Made by a program: the position numbers and the translations under genes. Under the pieces are notes generated by a model that made no database searches, was not told the DNA's origin, and worked only from the letters and a program-made list of their open reading frames with translations. Source: Streptomyces seoulensis (GTDB taxonomy: Bacteria; Actinomycetota; Actinomycetes; Streptomycetales; Streptomycetaceae). Taken from it: DNA of 64,000 bases. Location of the stretch: assembly GCA_013364255.1 (NCBI GenBank), contig CP054936.1, positions 7,706,353 to 7,770,352 of the forward strand, given 5' to 3'. Below are positions 31,198-39,411 of this stretch, piece by piece (position 1 is the first letter of the stretch; each line of letters begins with the position of its first letter).

Positions 31198-31695
31198 GTG
31201 ACAAAGACCGCCGTACCGGCCGCCGTACCCGAGGACGTCATGGAAGTGGTGGGCCGTACCTTCGCGGCGGCCCTTCAGGAGGGCCTCAGCCGGGTGAGCC
31301 CGCCCTGGGCCGCCGCCGGGCCGCGAGCGCCCGGACTGCCCGGGCAGCCCGGGCGGCGTAAGCCGCTGCCTGCCGCGCACGCGGCCCTGCTGCGCGACCA
31401 CCGCGAGGAGATCCTCGCCCGGCTGGCCGACGCCCTGCCCGCGACCCTCGCCGCGGCCGGGCGCCCCGACGGACGGCAGACGACGGCGGTGCTCGTCGAC
31501 TGGGCCCGCACCCTGCTCGCCGTGGCGGCCGCCGGCGCCCACCGGGCGGGCTATGCACCGAGGCTGTCGAGCCTTCAGCTGGAACTCACCGTGGCCACCC
31601 TCCTCCTGGAGTGCGCCTTCCGCGCCCTGCCCGAGGTGCCCGCCCGGGACCGGGCACTTCAGACGCTGGGCCGCGCCCTGCGCGGCGGCCGCTGA
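31198..31695 (+). CDS. Hypothetical protein
   Basis: 165 residues from GTG 31198, chosen because GAGGAG sits at proper spacing (cgaggagtcacg). I do not recognise a family. It is Ala/Arg-rich with a Pro-rich linker around residues 40-60 and amphipathic helices after it (LLRDHREEILARLADALPATLA, then ARTLLAVAAAG). There is no signal peptide and no convincing membrane span. It is divergent from the SARP regulator, so it could be co-regulated with it. No enzymatic motif was seen. Confidence 0.7.
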   Translation: MTKTAVPAAVPEDVMEVVGRTFAAALQEGLSRVSPPWAAAGPRAPGLPGQPGRRKPLPAAHAALLRDHREEILARLADALPATLAAAGRPDGRQTTAVLVDWARTLLAVAAAGAHRAGYAPRLSSLQLELTVATLLLECAFRALPEVPARDRALQTLGRALRGGR

Positions 31696-32032
31696 CCGCC
31701 CGGGGCAGGGGAGCCGGACGGCGGCGCGACGGCGCTCCGACGGGAGCGCGCGCGTCGCGCACCGCCTGACGCGCAGGCCCGTGCGAGACGGCGCACGGGT
31801 CGGCGTAAGGGCCCGCGTACGGGGCGACGTATGGGGCCGCCCGGTTCGGAGTGTGAGACACGTGGGGGACCGCCACCCGGGAGCCGGGCGGGGAGAAGGG
31901 CCAGATCAGCGAGGCGGGCCCCGGGGCGAGCCCGGCGCACGCGGCGCGGGGTACGCCCCCGCGTCTCATACGTCGTCCACAACGTGGGACGGCTCTTGGT
32001 GCGGCGCCGCGGCTGCGGTAGAAATGGGCCCC
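31696..32032. other. Intergenic region upstream of the sulfur leader peptide
   Basis: GC-rich, with several short inverted repeats near 31696-31860 that may end the upstream transcript. The only clear element is the leader-peptide promoter at its right end. Confidence 0.5.
31996..32024 (+). promoter_or_regulatory. Promoter of a leaderless sulfur-operon leader peptide
   Basis: TTGGTG (31996-32001) and TAGAAA (32019-32024) are spaced by exactly 17 bp. The ATG of the leader peptide begins 8 bp after the -10 box, so transcription should start at or next to the ATG with no ribosome-binding site. Confidence 0.75.
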
Positions 32033-32104
32033 ATGAATCACGAGCCCTTGGTGCGACGCCTGGTCATCGACCTGTGCCGACGCGCGGCTCCGTGTTGTCG
32101 CTGA
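32033..32104 (+). CDS. Cys-containing leader peptide, putative sulfur-responsive attenuator
   Basis: 23 residues with an LVRRLVIDLC core and a C-terminal APCCR, three Cys in all. Short actinobacterial leader peptides of the form ...LVxRxHVDLCR... with Cys near the end precede sulfur-assimilation genes. In mycobacteria, leaderless poly-Cys ORFs have been shown to act as cysteine-responsive attenuators. The downstream operon imports and desulfonates a sulfonate, which fits. A hairpin at 32207-32242 lies between this ORF and the first structural gene. Attenuation here is inferred from position and sequence type. Confidence 0.82.
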   Translation: MNHEPLVRRLVIDLCRRAAPCCR

Positions 32105-32206
32105 ACCCGCGTCCCTGACGCTCCTCACCACCGGCCGGCGGTCCAGCCCGCGCCGGTGACGCGCTGACCCCGCCCTCCGTGCCGGGGCCGCTCCCTCTCC
32201 CCTCGC

Positions 32207-32242
32207 AGCCCTGGCGCCCCGAAGCCCCCCGCGCCCAGGGCT
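32207..32242 (+). promoter_or_regulatory. Hairpin between leader peptide and transporter genes, possible attenuator
   Basis: AGCCCTGGCGC pairs with GCGCCCAGGGCT with one bulged base. It lies about 100 bp after the leader stop and 60 bp before the permease start. There is no T-run, so control of translation or Rho access is as likely as intrinsic termination. Confidence 0.55.
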
Positions 32243-32302
32243 GTCCGCCCACGTCGGCCGGCAGCGGCTCCGCATGCCCCGGCGTCCCCTGGAGGCCCCT
32301 CC

Positions 32303-33184
32303 ATGACCTCGACGTCCTCGGTGTCTTCGGCGTCCCCGGCAACCCGTCCACCAGAGGCCGGCGCCGGCAAGGTCCCGGCGCCGCGCCGGCGGCGCGCCCT
32401 GTCCCGGGCACGCCGCGCCGCCCTGCCGTTCGGCTCGCTCCTGCTGTTCCTCGCCGGATGGCAGTTGCTGGCCGCGAGCGGGACGTGGAGCCAGACCCTG
32501 GTCCCGCCGCCGGCCAAGGTGTGGGATGCCTTCGTCGACGTGTCCACCACGCACGACGGCGTACGCGGCTACAACGGCACCTACCTCGTCGAACACCTCG
32601 GCATCAGCCTGCGCCGCATCGCGTTCGGCGCCGGCATCGGCATCGCCGCCGGAGTGGTCTTCGGCCTGCTCATGGGCACCGTCGGCTGGCTCCGCTCGCT
32701 GTTCGAACCCTGGATCACCTTCCTGCGGACGCTGCCGCCGCTGGCGTACTTCTCCCTCCTCATCATCTGGCTGGGCATCAACGAGGAACCGAAGATCACC
32801 CTGCTGGCGGTGGCCGCCTTCCCGCCGGTGGCGGTGTCCACCACGACCGCCGTGGCCGCCGTGCCGAGCAGCCTGGTCGAGGCGGCCCGCGCTCTCGGGG
32901 CGTCGCGCTGGGACGTCGTCAAGGACGTCGTCGTCCCCTCCGCGCTGCCCGAGACGCTCACCGGCGTCCGCCTCGCCGTGGGCGTCGCCTACTCCTCCCT
33001 CGTCGCCGCCGAGCTGGTCAACGGGCTGCCCGGCATCGGCGGCATGGTCAAGGACGCCGCCAACTACAACAACACCCCCGTCGTCCTCGTCGGCATCATC
33101 GCCATCGGCGTCTCCGGACTGGTCATCGACGGCCTGCTGCTGCGCCTGGAACGCGCCGTCGTCCCCTGGCGCGGCCGTGTCTGA
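32303..33184 (+). CDS. ABC transporter permease, sulfonate/taurine family (SsuC/TauC-like)
   Basis: 293 residues, ATG 32303 after GGAGG. About six membrane helices, with the inner-membrane permease signature EAARALGASRWDVVKDVVVPSALPETLTG that contacts the ATPase. An N-terminal cytoplasmic extension of about 40 residues is Ser/Pro/Arg-rich. It is first in a four-gene operon with a periplasmic-type lipoprotein, an ATPase and a TauD-type dioxygenase. That set, together with the Cys leader, points to uptake of an organosulfonate as a sulfur source. The exact sulfonate is not known. Confidence 0.92.
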   Translation: MTSTSSVSSASPATRPPEAGAGKVPAPRRRRALSRARRAALPFGSLLLFLAGWQLLAASGTWSQTLVPPPAKVWDAFVDVSTTHDGVRGYNGTYLVEHLGISLRRIAFGAGIGIAAGVVFGLLMGTVGWLRSLFEPWITFLRTLPPLAYFSLLIIWLGINEEPKITLLAVAAFPPVAVSTTTAVAAVPSSLVEAARALGASRWDVVKDVVVPSALPETLTGVRLAVGVAYSSLVAAELVNGLPGIGGMVKDAANYNNTPVVLVGIIAIGVSGLVIDGLLLRLERAVVPWRGRV

Positions 33185-33248
33185 CCGCTCGCCCGCTCCC
33201 CGGCAACGCCCGCTCTCCTCCCGCCCCCTGCACAGAAACGGTCCCGCC

Positions 33249-34298
33249 ATGCCCCGCGTCCCCCAAGGCCCCTCCCGCCGACTGCTGCTCGCCGGCGCGC
33301 TCGCCGTCGCCTCCGCGGCCGTCGCCGGCTGCTCGTCGGACGGCGACGGGGCGTCCGGCGGCGCCAAGCGCCTGCGCATCGGCTACTTCGCCTTCCCGAG
33401 CGGCGACCTGATCGTCAAGAACAGGAGACTGCTGGAGAAGGCCCTGCCCGACTACAAGATCACCTGGATCAAGTTCGACTCCGGGGCCGGCGTCAACCAG
33501 GCATTCCTCGGCAAGTCCCTCGACATAGCCGCCCTCGGGTCCAGCCCGTTCGCCCGCGGACTGTCCGGCTCCTCGCCGATCCCCTACAAGGTCGCCTGGA
33601 TCCTCGACGTGGCCGGTGACAACGAGGCACTCGTCGCCCGCAAGGGCAGCGGCGTAAGCACGGTCGCCGGACTCAAGGGCAGGACCGTCGCCACCCCCTT
33701 CGCCTCCACCTCCCACTACAGCCTGCTCGCGGCGCTGGAGACGGCCGGCCTCAAGGCGTCCGACGTCAAGCTCGTTGACCTCCAGCCGCAGGCGATCCTC
33801 GCCGCCTGGCAGCGCGGCGACATCGACGCCGCCTACGTCTGGCTGCCCACCCTCGACGAACTGCGCAAGACCGGCACCCAGCTCACCAGCAGCAAGCGGA
33901 TCGGCGCCGCGGGCAAGCCGACCCTGGACCTCGCCGTGGTCTCCGACGACCTGATCGCCAAGGACCCGGCGGCGATCGACGCCTGGCGCAAGGCCGAGGC
34001 CGAGGCGCTGCGCATCCTCAAGTCCGACCCCGACGGATCGGTGAAGGCCGTCTCCGCCGAACTCGGCATCAGCGCGGCGGACGCCAGGGCCCAGCTCTCC
34101 CAGGGCGTGTTCCTCACCCCCGAGCAGGTCACCTCCGCCGACTGGCTCGGCGCCGACGGCAGGCCCGGCAAGCTCCAGGGCTACGTCGCCGACACCGCCG
34201 CGTTCCTGGCCGAGCAGAAGCAGATCGACGCCGCGCCCTCCGCCGACGCCGTCCGCAAGGGCTTCTACCTGAAGGGGCTGCCCGATGTCCTCAAGTGA
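33249..34298 (+). CDS. Sulfonate ABC transporter substrate-binding lipoprotein
   Basis: 349 residues, start ATG 33249. The N-terminus has twin arginines (SRRLLLAGALAVASA) followed by a lipobox-like AVAGC, so it should be a lipoprotein, possibly exported by Tat. The body follows the SsuA/TauA/NMT1-like fold, with RIGYFAFPSGDLIVKNRRLLEKALPDY, a LKGRTVATPFASTSHY loop and GDIDAAYVWLPTLDEL. It captures the substrate outside the membrane for the permease. The stop overlaps the ATPase gene start by 14 bp, so the two are probably translationally coupled. Confidence 0.92.
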   Translation: MPRVPQGPSRRLLLAGALAVASAAVAGCSSDGDGASGGAKRLRIGYFAFPSGDLIVKNRRLLEKALPDYKITWIKFDSGAGVNQAFLGKSLDIAALGSSPFARGLSGSSPIPYKVAWILDVAGDNEALVARKGSGVSTVAGLKGRTVATPFASTSHYSLLAALETAGLKASDVKLVDLQPQAILAAWQRGDIDAAYVWLPTLDELRKTGTQLTSSKRIGAAGKPTLDLAVVSDDLIAKDPAAIDAWRKAEAEALRILKSDPDGSVKAVSAELGISAADARAQLSQGVFLTPEQVTSADWLGADGRPGKLQGYVADTAAFLAEQKQIDAAPSADAVRKGFYLKGLPDVLK

Positions 34299-35103
34299 GA
34301 CGACGACGGCCGCCGCGAGCACGCCGACCGGAGCCGACGGCGCCGTCCGGCTGGAGAACGTCGTCCACCGCTACGGCCGGGGCGGCGAGAGCGTCACCGC
34401 CGTGGGACCCGTCGACCTGACCGTGCCCGCCGGCGAGTTCCTGGTCCTGGTGGGCGCCTCCGGCTGCGGCAAGAGCACACTGCTGCGCCTGATCGCCGGT
34501 TTCGAACGGCCCACCCAGGGCGCCGTACGGGTCTCGGGCGCCGCACCTCGGCCCGGCGCCACGGCCGGCGTCGTCTTCCAGAGCCCGCGGCTGTTCCCCT
34601 GGAGGACCGTGCGCGGCAACGTCGATCTGGCACTGCGCTACGCCGGCGTCGAGCGCGCCCACCGGCCCGAGCACCGGGCGCGGCTGCTGGCCCGGGTGGG
34701 CCTGGAGGGCACCGAGGAGCGGCGCGTCTGGGAGATCTCCGGCGGCCAGCAGCAGCGCGTCGCCATCGCCCGCGCCTTGGCCGCCGAGAATCCGCTGCTC
34801 CTGCTGGACGAGCCGTTCGCGGCGCTGGACGCGCTGACCCGGGAACGGCTCCAGGAGGACGTGCGCCGGGTGGCCGCGCAGACCGGCAGCACCACCGTGT
34901 TCGTGACCCACTCGGCCGAGGAGGCGGTGTTCCTCGGCTCCCGCATCGTCGTGCTGACCAAGGGCCCCGGAACCGTGGCCCTGGACCTGCCGATCGACCT
35001 GCCGCGCGGTGACGTCGACGCCGAGGAACTGCGCGGCTCGCGGGAGTTCGCCGAGCTGCGGACACGGGTCGCGCACGCGGTGAAGACCGCGGCGGCCGCC
35101 TGA
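34285..35103 (+). CDS. Sulfonate ABC transporter ATP-binding protein
   Basis: 272 residues. Walker A GASGCGKST, Q-loop in VVFQSPRLFPW, signature SGGQQQ, Walker B LLLLDEPFAALD and switch His in FVTHSAEEAV are all present, in the order and spacing of SsuB/TauB ATPases. It powers import through the adjacent permease. The start overlaps the end of the binding-protein gene. Confidence 0.93.
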   Translation: MSSSETTTAAASTPTGADGAVRLENVVHRYGRGGESVTAVGPVDLTVPAGEFLVLVGASGCGKSTLLRLIAGFERPTQGAVRVSGAAPRPGATAGVVFQSPRLFPWRTVRGNVDLALRYAGVERAHRPEHRARLLARVGLEGTEERRVWEISGGQQQRVAIARALAAENPLLLLDEPFAALDALTRERLQEDVRRVAAQTGSTTVFVTHSAEEAVFLGSRIVVLTKGPGTVALDLPIDLPRGDVDAEELRGSREFAELRTRVAHAVKTAAAA

Positions 35104-35171
35104 ACACCGCGGCCCGCGCAAGCAACCGAAGAGTCCCGCGCAAGAAACCGAAGAGAGGAAGGGACCCCCAC

Positions 35172-36092
35172 ATGAGCATCGTCAGCGACCGGCCCGAAAC
35201 GACCGGGGCGCCCGCGTCGCGGCAGCTGCCGGTCACACCGCTCGGCCCGGGCTTCGGCGCCGAGATCCACGGCGTCGACCTCGCCCGCCTCGACGACGAC
35301 GGGATCCTCGCGCTGCGCGAGGCGCTCGTGCGGTACAAGGTGCTGTTCGTCCGCGGCCAGGACGGCCTGGACGACGCCGCGCAGATCGAGTTCGGCCGCC
35401 GCCTGGGCGAGGTGACCGTCGGACACCCGGTCCACGACTCCGGCGACGTGGCGCCCGAGGTGTACTCCCTGGACAGCCAGGACAACGGGTTCGCCGACGT
35501 GTGGCACACCGACGTGACGTTCGTCGAGCGGCCGCCCGCGATCTCCGTCCTGCGGGCCGTGCTGCTGCCGCCCGCCGGCGGCGACACCAACTGGGCCGAC
35601 AGCCAGCTCGCCTACGAGTCGCTGTCGCCGGGCCTGCGGGCGCACATCGACACGCTCACCGCCGTCCACGACGGCAGCCGCGAGTTCGGCTACTACCTGG
35701 CCCAGCGCCGCAAGGGCCGGGGCAACCTCTGGGAGGGCGAGGTGTTCACCGAACTGCGGCCGGTGGAGCACCCGGTGGTGCGGGTGCACCCCGAGAGCGG
35801 CCGCAAGGGCCTGTTCGTCAACCCGGGCTTCACCTCGCACATCGTCGGCGTCTCCGAGCACGAGAGCCGGGGCCTGCTGGACATCCTCTACGCCCACCTC
35901 ACCAAGCCCGAACACGTGGTGCGCCACCGCTGGCGGTCCGGCGACGTCGCCCTGTGGGACAACCGCGGCACGGCCCACTACGCCAACCGCGACTACGGCG
36001 ACCAGCACCGCGTGATGCACCGCATCACCCTGCGCGGCGACACCCCCGTCGGCCCCGCCGCCGCCCGGACCGCGCCCGGGGCCGCGCGTTAG
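35172..36092 (+). CDS. TauD/TfdA-family Fe(II)/2-oxoglutarate dioxygenase
   Basis: 306 residues, preceded by AAGAGAGGAAGG. The iron-binding HxD is in VWHTDVTF, the distal His is in NRGTAHYAN, and the 2-oxoglutarate-binding Arg is in HRVMHRITLRGD. TauD hydroxylates the carbon next to the sulfonate so that sulfite and an aldehyde are released. As last gene of the sulfonate operon it most likely desulfonates the imported compound. The taurine versus alkanesulfonate preference cannot be decided; sulfate-ester and aryloxyalkanoate enzymes share the fold. It ends 9 bp before the convergent amidohydrolase gene. Confidence 0.9.
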   Translation: MSIVSDRPETTGAPASRQLPVTPLGPGFGAEIHGVDLARLDDDGILALREALVRYKVLFVRGQDGLDDAAQIEFGRRLGEVTVGHPVHDSGDVAPEVYSLDSQDNGFADVWHTDVTFVERPPAISVLRAVLLPPAGGDTNWADSQLAYESLSPGLRAHIDTLTAVHDGSREFGYYLAQRRKGRGNLWEGEVFTELRPVEHPVVRVHPESGRKGLFVNPGFTSHIVGVSEHESRGLLDILYAHLTKPEHVVRHRWRSGDVALWDNRGTAHYANRDYGDQHRVMHRITLRGDTPVGPAAARTAPGAAR

Positions 36093-36101
36093 CGCGGCGG
36101 C

Positions 36102-39100
36102 CTACCGGCCGCCCGGCCCGCAGCAGGAGCCGTGCTCGAAGCGGCGGCCGACCTCCAGCCAGCCGGCGGCGTCGGGTGCGGGATCGGTCACCGCGCCGAG
36201 GGCGGTGAGCCGCGCCCGCTCGTGCGGGACGCCGTCGCGCAGCACCAGAGGTGTGTCGACGAGCGTGCCGAAGTCCTCGAACGGATCGCCGTCGACCACC
36301 GTCAGATCCGCGACCTTGCCGGGTTCCACCGTGCCGAGGTCCCGGTCGAGGCCGAACAGACGGGCCGGGACCGAGGTCGCGCTGCGCAGCGCCTCGGCGG
36401 CGGTGAAACCGGCCCCGTGCAGGGCGCGCAGGGCCAGGTGGAGCGAGAGGCCCACGGGCACCAGCGGCGCGTCGGTGCCCAGGGCGAGGACGGCGCCGTG
36501 CGCGGCCAGCTGCCGGTAGGCGGCCATCTCGGTCGCCAGATCGGCCAGTTGGCGCGCGGTGGGCGCCGTCGCCGCGCGCTCGCGGACGACCGCCGCGTCC
36601 CAGGGCGGCATGAGATCGCGCACCCGAGGATCGTCGGCGAGAGCCGGGTCCGCGCCGAGCAGGCACTGCGCCGTGAACGGCGTGACGACCATCGCGAAGG
36701 CGCCGTCGGCGTACAACTCGACCAGATCCTGGCGGACATGGCCCAGCGGCGTGGTGGCGTGGCCGTACGGCAGCCGCTGGGTGGCCTGGAGATGCGTGGT
36801 CAGGTCCTGGCCGGCCGCCCGGCCCGGCGAGCACAGGTGGCTGCCGCACGGCACGCCCAGTTCGTGCGCGGTCCGCGCCGCCAGCGCCATCGTGCGGCCC
36901 GGCGCGCGGACGTAGGTCTTCACGAAGTCGACGTCCAGCGCCGCGGCCCGCCGCAGCGTGGCCCGCACCCCCGCCTCGGTGCGGTGCGCGCGGCCCATGG
37001 CGTACGCGGTGCGGGCGCCGTCGATCAGTTCGGCGCACGCCAGCGACCGGGGTCCAAGGCCGTCTCCGGAGGCGGCCGACTCGCGCAGCCGGACCGCCTC
37101 GTACAGCGGGCCGCCCAGGCACGCGGTGGTGGTGATGCCCCAGGCGAGGTACGACAGGCTCTGCCGGGCGCCGTAGGTGGCGGTGTAGGGGTGGGTGTGG
37201 CTGTCGAACAGGCCGGGCAGGACGGTGCGTTCGGAGGCGTCCAGGGTGCGGTGGCCGGGCCGGCGGGCGCGGTGCGGCTCCACGGCGGTGATCCGCCCGT
37301 CCCGGATCAGGACGTCCATGTCCTGGCGCGGCTCGCCGCCGGCGCCGTCCCACAGCAGGCCGGCGTGGACGCGCAGCGGCTCCCGGGCTCCGGGCGCGGC
37401 GCGGCGGGCGGTCAGCGCGAGCGGGAGCGCGCGCTCGCGCACGGGGGAGTGCGCGGCGTCCAGGGAGAGCAGCCGAAGCTCTCCGCAGGACAGGTACAGC
37501 AGGGTGCGCGCGTCGCCCGCCCAGCTCGGGTGGTCGGCCGGTTCGTCGGTGAGCCGGCGGGCCGGGCCGGTGGGCGTGCCGTCGGCGGCCACCGGCAGCA
37601 GCCACAGCACGGACTCGGCGACGAACGCCATCCAGCGGCCGTCGGGCGACCACACCGGTCCGGCGGCGTACCGGTCGGACAGCGACTGGTGCCCGGCGGG
37701 CAGCCGGCGCCGCTCGGCCCCGGTGCGCACGTCGACGACCCGGATCAGGTGGTAGCCCTCGCGGAAGCGGTGATTGAGCCGGTTGCGGTCGCAGAAGGCG
37801 AGGTGGCGGCCGTCGGCCGACCAGGTGGGGGCGCCGGGCGGACCGTCGGCGGCCAGCGGGCGGGCCACCACCCGCTCCGCGCCGGTGGCGAGGTCGCGCA
37901 CCAGCAGGTTCCCGGCGACGTCCTGGCAGGCCAGCAGCGCACCGTCCGGCGACGGCGCCGGATACAGCCGCCCGCCGCCGGTGACCGGCTCGTCGTGCGC
38001 GTCGGCCGTCCGCACCCTGCGTACCGCCATCAGCCCGTCGCGGTCGGTGCAGTACAGCAGGCTGCGCCCGTCCGGGGCCCAGGCCGGCATCTGGAGGCAG
38101 TGCACGTCGGCGGCCCGCACCAGAGGGCGCGGAACGGCCGCCCGCGCGCCGTCTCCGACGGCCATCAGCCACAGGGCGCTGAGCGCCACGAAGGCCGCCT
38201 CACGGCCGTCGGGGGAGAGCACCGGCCGGTGGATGCCGCGCACGGGCGCGGGCGGGTCCGGGGCGGGGACGCGCCGCGCGGCCCGGCGCGGCGGCCGGGG
38301 CACCGGCGTCCGGGCCCGGAACGGGATCTCCGTCACGCCCGCGGGACCGTGCGCGCCCAGGGTGCGCACCCGGATGCGGCCGTCCGCCAGGTACAGCAGC
38401 CGGTCCTCGTCCAGCCAGCACGGCGGGGCCGCCGCCAGGTCCTCACCCGCCACGACGACCCGGTCGTCCACCATCAGGATCGCCGTCGCGGCCGGCAGCG
38501 ACGGCGAGTCGGTCGTCCCGGTCAGCCGCAGACAGGCCACGCGGCCGGCGGGCGAGACGGCCGGGCACAGCAGCCGCCCCTCGGACACCGTCCGCAGCAC
38601 CCGCGCCGGTCCGCCCGCGACCGGCACCCGGACCAGGGCCCGGCCCCCGTCGTCACCGCCGTGCGCGGTGCGTTCGGCGCGCACGCACACCAGGGACCGC
38701 CCGTCCGGGAACCACGCCGGATCGTGGTCCTCGTGGCCGCCGTCGGTCAGCCGCTCGGCCCTGCCGCCGTCCGGGTCCGAGGTCCACAGCGCGTAGGAGC
38801 CGCCGGTCACCGGGTCGCCGCCGCGCTCGGAGGAGAACGCCAGCCGGGCACCGTCCGGCGACCACGCCACCGCGCGGTCGTCCCAGGGCCCGTCGCTGAG
38901 CCGGCGCAGCCCGCCGCCGTCCGGCCGCATCACCCACAGGTGGAAGCCGCCGCCCCGGTACCCGCACAGGGCCACGGTCCGCCCGTCCGGCGACAGCGCG
39001 GGCCGGGTCGCCTCCAGGTCCCAGTCCGTGAGCCGTACGGCATCCCCGCCCGCGCGGGGCACCCGCCACAGCACGCCCTGCACCTCGGCGATCACGAAGT

Positions 39101-39269
39101 CGTCGGCGGCGCGGGCGGTGACCGAGCCGCCGGTCGCCTCGCGGAACGTCAGGAAGCGCCCCGCCGCGGCCCCCGGCGCCCGCACCGCGCCCGGGGGCAC
39201 CCCGGCGACCCCCGCCGCGGACGCCTCCAGGAAGCGCCGCCTGCTGACGAAACCGTGCTCGGCGTCCAT
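36102..39269 (-). CDS. Fusion of TolB/WD40-type beta-propeller and amidohydrolase
   Basis: 1055 residues; ATG 39269 follows GGGAGGAG. A twin-arginine-like start (SRRRFLEA) suggests possible Tat export, but the hydrophobic part is weak. Residues about 60-620 contain many TolB-like propeller blades with the SPDGR/WSPDGR signature. The C-terminal third is an amidohydrolase barrel: HxH in LFDSHTHPY near 690, then KTYVRAPG, GSHLC and GTDAPL as candidate metal and catalytic positions, and the composite beta domain DLGTVEPGKVADLTVVDG. Proteins with this layout are found in actinobacteria and relatives and are often annotated as imidazolonepropionase- or prolidase-like, but the substrate is unknown. 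A CC pair sits near the C-terminus. Confidence 0.88.
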   Translation of the reverse strand: MDAEHGFVSRRRFLEASAAGVAGVPPGAVRAPGAAAGRFLTFREATGGSVTARAADDFVIAEVQGVLWRVPRAGGDAVRLTDWDLEATRPALSPDGRTVALCGYRGGGFHLWVMRPDGGGLRRLSDGPWDDRAVAWSPDGARLAFSSERGGDPVTGGSYALWTSDPDGGRAERLTDGGHEDHDPAWFPDGRSLVCVRAERTAHGGDDGGRALVRVPVAGGPARVLRTVSEGRLLCPAVSPAGRVACLRLTGTTDSPSLPAATAILMVDDRVVVAGEDLAAAPPCWLDEDRLLYLADGRIRVRTLGAHGPAGVTEIPFRARTPVPRPPRRAARRVPAPDPPAPVRGIHRPVLSPDGREAAFVALSALWLMAVGDGARAAVPRPLVRAADVHCLQMPAWAPDGRSLLYCTDRDGLMAVRRVRTADAHDEPVTGGGRLYPAPSPDGALLACQDVAGNLLVRDLATGAERVVARPLAADGPPGAPTWSADGRHLAFCDRNRLNHRFREGYHLIRVVDVRTGAERRRLPAGHQSLSDRYAAGPVWSPDGRWMAFVAESVLWLLPVAADGTPTGPARRLTDEPADHPSWAGDARTLLYLSCGELRLLSLDAAHSPVRERALPLALTARRAAPGAREPLRVHAGLLWDGAGGEPRQDMDVLIRDGRITAVEPHRARRPGHRTLDASERTVLPGLFDSHTHPYTATYGARQSLSYLAWGITTTACLGGPLYEAVRLRESAASGDGLGPRSLACAELIDGARTAYAMGRAHRTEAGVRATLRRAAALDVDFVKTYVRAPGRTMALAARTAHELGVPCGSHLCSPGRAAGQDLTTHLQATQRLPYGHATTPLGHVRQDLVELYADGAFAMVVTPFTAQCLLGADPALADDPRVRDLMPPWDAAVVRERAATAPTARQLADLATEMAAYRQLAAHGAVLALGTDAPLVPVGLSLHLALRALHGAGFTAAEALRSATSVPARLFGLDRDLGTVEPGKVADLTVVDGDPFEDFGTLVDTPLVLRDGVPHERARLTALGAVTDPAPDAAGWLEVGRRFEHGSCCGPGGR

Positions 39270-39411
39270 GCCGTGCTCCTCCCGTGCGGGTGCCCGGACC
39301 CGGCCGGGCCTCCCGTGGACGGGGACCCGGGGCCGGCCTCCCTGTCAACCGGCCCGCGGCCCCCGGGTCACGGGCCGCACGGGTGACGCCCGCCCGCCCG
39401 GCGCGCCGCCC

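Noticed and set aside
36132..39386. Plus-strand open frame of 1084 codons opposite the propeller/amidohydrolase gene
   Set aside because: Shadow of the minus-strand gene; no ribosome-binding site and no recognisable domain.
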